A stretch of DNA of 64,000 nucleotides, taken from contig NZ_PCPR01000004.1 of the NCBI RefSeq assembly GCF_002979775.1, positions 186,001 to 250,000 of the forward strand, in the 5' to 3' direction. Each line of letters opens with the position of its first letter. Positions within the stretch are counted from its first letter, which is position 1. Below the pieces are notes generated by a model. The model saw nothing but the letters and a program-made list of their open reading frames with translations, ran no database searches and had not been told where the DNA came from. This document shows positions 59,654 to 64,000 of the stretch, one piece after another. The position numbers were made by a program, and so were the translations under genes. The DNA is from Arthrobacter sp. MYb23. GTDB lineage: Bacteria > Actinomycetota > Actinomycetes > Actinomycetales > Micrococcaceae.

Positions 59654-60931
59654 ATGACCACAGGGTCTGCAGCCAGCATTCACGGAAGGACAAGCGGGGT
59701 TGATTTCTCGGAAGAATCAGCGAATGTTGCGGGACCGCGTGAACTAAAACTCCGTGTCTTGGGGGCGGCCGTCTCAGTGGTGCTGCAGGCGGGGGTGACT
59801 CCGGATATGTACGCGGATCTGCGGCTGGCATGGTCACGCTGCCTCGATCAAACCGGCGAGTCTGTGCACGCCGTCAGTAGTTCTGTTGCAGGCTCCGCTC
59901 ACTCGGACGAACGCGCCTTTCGAGCCACAGTCTCCTCGGTGGTCGGCTCGGCCCTGGTGACCGGCGGGACCTTCAGGGAATTCGCCTCGGAACTGACAAG
60001 CGCCGTCACGTTGGCTGGCATCACCGCGGGCAGGGGGGACCTGGTGATGCTGCATGCCGCGGCACTGGCGGATGGAAAAACCGGCCGGGCTGTTGCCCTT
60101 GTAGGCCGCTCAGGCATGGGAAAGACAACCGCCACGAGGTGTCTAGGGGCTGCACTGGGCTATGTGACGGATGAGACCGTTGCCGTCGATGGCTCGGGCA
60201 AGATCGTTCCGTACCCGAAACCACTATCGCTGATAGTTGAAGATGCCAACGCTCCGAAGCGTCAGATCAGCCCCGACGACCTCGGACTGCTGGTGGCGCC
60301 TGCCGCGACGACGCTGGCCCTGATTGTCCTGCTGGACAGAAATCCGGATGCCACTGTTCCCAAGGTGACTCCGCTTTCTCATGGCGAAGCGATGATCGAA
60401 CTGGCACCCCACACGTCGTCCCTGGGCGAGGTTTCCCAGCCGGTGAGTCGCCTTTGCGGGATCCTTGATGCGACCGGTGGGGCCGTCCGGGTGACGTACA
60501 GCGAGGCAGCCGACTTGGCCGCTGTTTTGCCGGGGCTCCTTGAGCGGCCAGCCATCTCCAAGACGTGGACCTCAGTCCTGAGCGGGGGTACACGGCCGTC
60601 TGAAGGTCAACCGCGCCTCGATGCCGCTCGTTTCACGGTTCTCAAGAGGGCTGATCTTCTCGACGCAGTTGAAATTCCGTCACCAAGCGGAGACGGCACG
60701 GAACTCATCGTCATGAACGGCCAGGGCGTAATCCGGCTGACCGGGATTGGGCCTGCAATCTGGCACGCATTGGCGACTCCCGGCGATGTAGACGGCATCG
60801 CCGATCGGCTCGCTCCTCATATTGGACTTCCACCCGGGTATGAATCCCATTTGCGGAGCAGTGTGGAGAAACTTCGAACCCACGGAATTCTGACGGATGC
60901 CTCGCCGGTTGAATTAGTGAATATTGCATAG
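59654..60931 (+). CDS. HPr-kinase-like P-loop protein with C-terminal PqqD-like domain
   Basis: A 425-residue protein. ATG 59654 follows AGGAGGAGGAG. The centre has GRSGMGKTTATRCLGAALG (Walker A, about residue 150) and YVTDETVAVDGSGKIVPYPKPLSL, which is the HprK-like arrangement used to phosphorylate a protein or small molecule. The last 90 residues (LIVMNGQGVIRLTGIGPAIWHALATPGDVDGIADRLAPHIG...VEKLRTHGILTD) resemble PqqD peptide-chaperone folds. Such fusions occur near peptide-modifying or polysaccharide gene clusters. No membrane helix is seen. The function is inferred only. Confidence 0.7.
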   Translation: MTTGSAASIHGRTSGVDFSEESANVAGPRELKLRVLGAAVSVVLQAGVTPDMYADLRLAWSRCLDQTGESVHAVSSSVAGSAHSDERAFRATVSSVVGSALVTGGTFREFASELTSAVTLAGITAGRGDLVMLHAAALADGKTGRAVALVGRSGMGKTTATRCLGAALGYVTDETVAVDGSGKIVPYPKPLSLIVEDANAPKRQISPDDLGLLVAPAATTLALIVLLDRNPDATVPKVTPLSHGEAMIELAPHTSSLGEVSQPVSRLCGILDATGGAVRVTYSEAADLAAVLPGLLERPAISKTWTSVLSGGTRPSEGQPRLDAARFTVLKRADLLDAVEIPSPSGDGTELIVMNGQGVIRLTGIGPAIWHALATPGDVDGIADRLAPHIGLPPGYESHLRSSVEKLRTHGILTDASPVELVNIA

Positions 60932-61053
60932 TACATCCCAAGCAGCAAAAGTTTTGCCGAATGAGCGCAATGATAAGTTCCGTTTGCACCGAAATTTCCA
61001 CGAAAGATTTACTTCAGTCAGCTAGCGTGCTGACTGGCTTGAAGGAGCAAACG

Positions 61054-61605
61054 ATGACCTTGGATAAAGGCAAAGCAAAAAGTTCGACTATTGACCGGCG
61101 AAAGGTTGTCATTGGGACTGCCTGGAGCATTCCCGCAATTGCCATAGCGGCGGCGACCCCGGCGGTGGCTGCCTCGCTCCCGCCCGTTGTTGTGACGCCT
61201 GGAACCGGGACCGTCATCAGCAACTGGAAGGGCGACCACCACTACGGGAGCTTCGAAGACGACCTGGACCAGAGGGCCTACGATTTCCCGGTGACGGTAA
61301 AGGACGCCAACGGTAACCCTGTTGTCGGTGCCACCGTTACCGTCACCGTATCCGGGCAGAACCAAGACGGCGACGTCCTGGGTATTTACGCGTACCCGGC
61401 GCCTGACAATGGTGGCCCCGAATCGGATCAGAGCCGCAGTGTCACGGTGGTCACCGGAGCCGATGGTGTAGCGCGGTTTGCCGTGAGCACACAGAACCTG
61501 AGTTCCAGCGAGCGGCCGTCCACCGCCACCATGACGGTGACCGTGACCTCCAATGGCACCACAACGGTGTCCGTGATCAGTGTCGTTCTGACCGAATCCG
61601 ACTAG
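61054..61605 (+). CDS. Secreted Ig-like (Big_1-type) protein
   Basis: A 183-residue exported protein. The signal region DRRKVVIGTAWSIPAIAIAAATPAVAAS has a basic start, a hydrophobic run and AxA cleavage; it is Tat-like (DRRKVVIG). The mature part has one beta-sandwich with VKDANGNPVVGATVTVTVSG and VVTGADGVARFAVSTQN, the Big_1/invasin pattern. ATG 61054 follows GAAGGAGC. It sits directly after the HprK-PqqD gene, which may act on a surface structure or precursor. The role is unknown. Confidence 0.75.
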   Translation: MTLDKGKAKSSTIDRRKVVIGTAWSIPAIAIAAATPAVAASLPPVVVTPGTGTVISNWKGDHHYGSFEDDLDQRAYDFPVTVKDANGNPVVGATVTVTVSGQNQDGDVLGIYAYPAPDNGGPESDQSRSVTVVTGADGVARFAVSTQNLSSSERPSTATMTVTVTSNGTTTVSVISVVLTESD

Positions 61606-61618
61606 ACGCCGAAACGTC

Positions 61619-61657
61619 AGCTGCCCCCGCCTCGGATGGGGGCAGCTTTGCTGTTTC
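61619..61657 (+). terminator. Terminator after the Ig-like protein gene
   Basis: AGCTGCCCCC (61619-61628) pairs with GGGGGCAGCT (61638-61647), followed by TTGCTGTTT. It stands 14 bases after the stop codon. Confidence 0.75.
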
Positions 61658-61703
61658 GGTCTTACCGGGTGGTGGGTGTGTTCGCCCAGCCCGGAAAGAG
61701 CGC

Positions 61704-61739
61704 ACCTACGGGTTCGGCCCTTTGGCCGAGCCCGTAGGT
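61704..61739. repeat. Strong inverted repeat of unknown role
   Basis: A 16-bp stem (61704-61719 with 61724-61739, one mismatch) with a four-base loop. No U-tract follows. It may be a second terminator for the convergent genes or a dispersed palindrome. Confidence 0.55.
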
Positions 61740-62050
61740 CGCGTTCCAGGGCCTATTGGTCGAGCCTCCGCCTAAAACCCCGGTGCTCCCTGCAGGTCCG
61801 TGGCATCCCGCCACGAACATTGGTGGGCCCCCCTTTGAGCGCTCAGACCAGGCAACGCCATTCCCTTGCGCCGGGCATTTGATTGCTCGCTTCTAGCTGT
61901 TAGCTGTTCGCTGTGTCGCGAGACCGTCCGCTGACCCCCACTGCTGCCTGGATTGGCACTCCCACTGGGTATCTACCCGCTCATTTCTGCTGCGAGGATC
62001 TCAGTGGTGGAGCGCCGAACCCCTAAGTGGCATATGCCTTTATGGCCTGT

Positions 62051-62944
62051 TTACCATCGCCCGGCGGCATGCCATTGAGCATCCGTGTGGCTGTAACCAA
62101 TCTCCTGAAGCGCATTCGCGAGTTCCCCTCGAGTGGCACACTTGAGGCCTGCAGCAGTGAGCTTACGACGTCCGCGGAAGAGATGGCCCCGCACAGTGGT
62201 GGTCCTGAGTCCCAGCCCCGAGGCCAGCGAGGAAGCTGTCAGCGCCCTGCGCTGCGCGAAAAGTTCCAGTACTTGGATCTCGCGGTCGGTAAGCCTTGTT
62301 CCGATACTGGTCTGTGGTGGAAGCGTGGGGGTTGCCCCAACCACCACCGCTTCAATCTGGCGGGGAATCTCCGCGGCCGTCGAGTCCTCATCCAGGATTG
62401 CAACGGCGCCCTCGGCGGCCAGCGCGAACCGTTGAGCCTGGCTTACCCTTCCCAACACAATGCAGCGTCGGCCGGTTGCCGCAATAGTCCGGACCTTCAG
62501 TGGAAGAGGCACTTCATCATCAAAAAAGGCATCCAATGCTATCCAGTGGGCAGCTCTTGGATGATTATGCGAAAAGGATGCCCACGAACTGTAGACCTGT
62601 CCGAGTGTTGCGGCTTTGGCACCACCTTCCCACTCGGACATTACTGCGCTGTTGAGCACCGGATTTCTGTGGATGAAGTCGACATCAAAGGTGTACGCAA
62701 CTGCTCCCAATTTGACCTCCGATCGATGGACAGGCCCAAGGTCGTTCCGCGCCGGCCATAAGTAGATGTCGATCTGACACATCAGTAAGGTAGCCCTCCG
62801 GCCACGGCCCATCAGTGGCCTTTCCGGCACGGGCTCAGTGTTGAAGGGCAGAACAGACAGAGCGTCGTGATCCGCGATGTACCGGTCCAACACCCCTAGT
62901 ACTTTGGAAGCAGTCAGATCACCTCGTGTCACGGGCCCTTCCAT
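62051..62944 (-). CDS. LuxR-type helix-turn-helix regulator
   Basis: A 297-residue protein. The N-terminal 200 residues form a receiver-like or unrecognised domain without clear phosphoacceptor Asp; the C-terminal GerE domain reads RLTDREIQVLELFAQRRALTASSLASGLGLRTTTVRGHLFRGRRKLTAAG. It is therefore probably an orphan regulator. Its location between the secreted Ig-like gene and the polyprenyl glycosylphosphotransferase, and divergent from the latter, makes the polysaccharide locus a candidate target. Confidence 0.8.
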   Translation of the reverse strand: MEGPVTRGDLTASKVLGVLDRYIADHDALSVLPFNTEPVPERPLMGRGRRATLLMCQIDIYLWPARNDLGPVHRSEVKLGAVAYTFDVDFIHRNPVLNSAVMSEWEGGAKAATLGQVYSSWASFSHNHPRAAHWIALDAFFDDEVPLPLKVRTIAATGRRCIVLGRVSQAQRFALAAEGAVAILDEDSTAAEIPRQIEAVVVGATPTLPPQTSIGTRLTDREIQVLELFAQRRALTASSLASGLGLRTTTVRGHLFRGRRKLTAAGLKCATRGELANALQEIGYSHTDAQWHAAGRW

Positions 62945-63027
62945 AATCAGACAAGCGGAGTAACTCCGTTTTCCTCACTCCTTCCGGAACCAACAGCTAG
63001 CCACATGGGATTTTGGTGTTGACATTG

Positions 63028-64000
63028 ATGAATAGACCCGCCCAAAGTGCGAGCAGTCCACGCCAGGTAAATGACAAGCTGGACATGCTTGAGCATGACG
63101 GCCGGGTAAAGGTCCTACTGGTGGATTTCCTTTGCATCACGTGGGCTGTTGCGATCGCCGAGCTACTTCGCTTCGGTCTTGAGCGCCCCTCACTGGGCAT
63201 AGGATCCGTTCAGACGCCATACCCTTTGGTGAGTGTGGTACTCGACGTCCTGTGGTGGACAGCCTTGGGCGTGCTGGGGACCAGGGAACCTCGGATCCAG
63301 GGCTTCGGCACTGAGGAGTACCGGCGGGTGACCACTGCTTCACTGTGGCTGTTCGGAGGAATAGCCATCTTCTCCTACGTGTTCCAGCTCGATACTGCCA
63401 GAGGCTACGTCGCAGTTGCCCTGCCGTTGGGCATGGTCAGCCTGCTCGTTGGCCGGTGGGCGTTGCGGAAGGACCTCATCCTCCGGCGGAAGTCCGGCCA
63501 GCATCTTCGTCGTGTTCTGGTTATTGGAGGAGCCCCCAGTGCAGCCCACCTTGTTCGGCAACTCCGCGCTCATCCAGCGGCGGGTTATCAGCCCGTCGCG
63601 GCGTATCTGACCACCTCCGATGCCACCGGGCCTTGGCCGGAAAGCCTTGAACTGCCCGTCATTGGGAAGGGCAAGGACCTGGACGGAATATTGGCAGCGG
63701 TGGAAGCCGCTGCCGCGGACTCCGTAGCCATATCCGGCGCAGACGTCGATCCTCCGACGCTGCGGCAACTGGGTTGGACTTTGACCGCCCGTGACATTGG
63801 GATGTTTATGGCGCCAGCACTGACCGATGTTGCAGGTCCGCGCATTCACATGCAGCCCTTGGCCGGGTTGCCGCTGATCCACGTGACCACGCCCAACCTG
63901 GAGGGCCTGAAAGCGGTCGCAAAACGCGGATTCGATTTCTGTGCTGCTTTGGTCCTGCTCACCATCCTGGCGCTCCCTATGTGCGTCGTTGCACTTTTGG
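63028..64000 (+). CDS. Polyprenyl glycosylphosphotransferase (3' truncated)
   Basis: The frame is open to the window end with 324 codons. Four to five membrane helices fill residues 25-150; then a Rossmann-like domain (RRVLVIGGAPSAAHLVRQLRAH, about residue 165) follows, as in WbaP/WbaZ-type undecaprenyl-phosphate sugar transferases with a CoA_binding_3 domain. The catalytic Bac_transf part would begin after GLKAVAKRGFDFCAALVLL and lies outside. ATG 63028 has a weak ribosome site and a TTG at 63025 is adjacent. It probably starts an exopolysaccharide or glycan cluster. Confidence 0.85.
   Translation, partial: MNRPAQSASSPRQVNDKLDMLEHDGRVKVLLVDFLCITWAVAIAELLRFGLERPSLGIGSVQTPYPLVSVVLDVLWWTALGVLGTREPRIQGFGTEEYRRVTTASLWLFGGIAIFSYVFQLDTARGYVAVALPLGMVSLLVGRWALRKDLILRRKSGQHLRRVLVIGGAPSAAHLVRQLRAHPAAGYQPVAAYLTTSDATGPWPESLELPVIGKGKDLDGILAAVEAAAADSVAISGADVDPPTLRQLGWTLTARDIGMFMAPALTDVAGPRIHMQPLAGLPLIHVTTPNLEGLKAVAKRGFDFCAALVLLTILALPMCVVALL

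Larger units (their letters stand above)
61606..62050. other. 445-base intergenic region with two hairpins
   Basis: No convincing gene on either strand. It begins with a terminator for the Ig-like gene and then a 16-bp hairpin at 61704-61739. The rest shows no clear motif. It separates the convergent secreted-protein and LuxR genes. Confidence 0.6.

Noticed and set aside
62027..62761. 244-codon plus-strand frame opposite the LuxR-type regulator
   Set aside because: The minus strand encodes a complete GerE domain, and the plus-strand product has no features.

Overview
The window is chromosomal DNA from a high-GC Gram-positive actinobacterium. Gene content and protein style suggest the Micrococcaceae (Arthrobacter/Paenarthrobacter group). 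Supporting signs are the rpsF-ssb-rpsR-rplI block and a TTG-started dnaB, the actinobacterial sensor-kinase/ABC modules, frequent GTG/TTG starts, Tat and lipoprotein signals, and many IclR/GntR-regulated sugar and acid catabolic operons. I see no insertion sequence, prophage, CRISPR array or rRNA. One tRNA-Leu(GAG) is present. The genus is inferred, not proven.

Layout. 1-9.5 kb: end of a phytoene-desaturase-like oxidoreductase, an NAD(P)-binding protein divergent from an HxlR regulator, a MacB-like ABC exporter with its own two-component system, a lipoprotein penicillin-binding protein and an ABC-F ATPase. 9.6-17.8 kb: a DeoR regulator with an MFS transporter, two PAP2 phosphatases (one fused to a lipid kinase), and a second ABC exporter/two-component module. 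18-23.5 kb: amino-acid permease, racemase, two IclR-type regulators arranged tail to tail, and a cyclase-family hydrolase with a small partner. 23.7-28.5 kb: a Tat-lipoprotein intradiol dioxygenase, an M18 aminopeptidase, a second amino-acid permease behind a perfect 22-bp palindrome, and small membrane proteins. 28.6-31.1 kb: tRNA-Leu, ynfA and the ribosomal/ssb operon, which has an S6:S18-type leader. 31.2-48.3 kb: accessory genes between rplI and dnaB, including PhzF, an ABC ATPase with a large membrane partner, a lipid kinase, and a GntP/CaiB/HMG-CoA-lyase acid operon. It also holds hydrolases, an FMN reductase and two membrane proteins with L7/L12-like helices. 48.3-51.1 kb: a 580-base region rich in DnaA boxes, then dnaB and a lipoprotein. 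51.1-59.3 kb: a divergent sugar/polyol catabolic locus with RpiB, Dha-type kinase, SDR, TIM-barrel isomerase, MFS importer, split transketolase and a GntR regulator. 59.6-64 kb: a HprK-like/PqqD fusion, a secreted Ig-like protein, a LuxR-type regulator and the start of a polyprenyl glycosylphosphotransferase, which probably opens an exopolysaccharide locus.

The least explained parts are the HprK-PqqD/secreted Ig-like pair next to the polysaccharide gene, the L7/L12-like membrane pair, the split-transketolase locus with repeated operators, and the HMG/citramalate-type operon. The window is cut inside genes at both ends.
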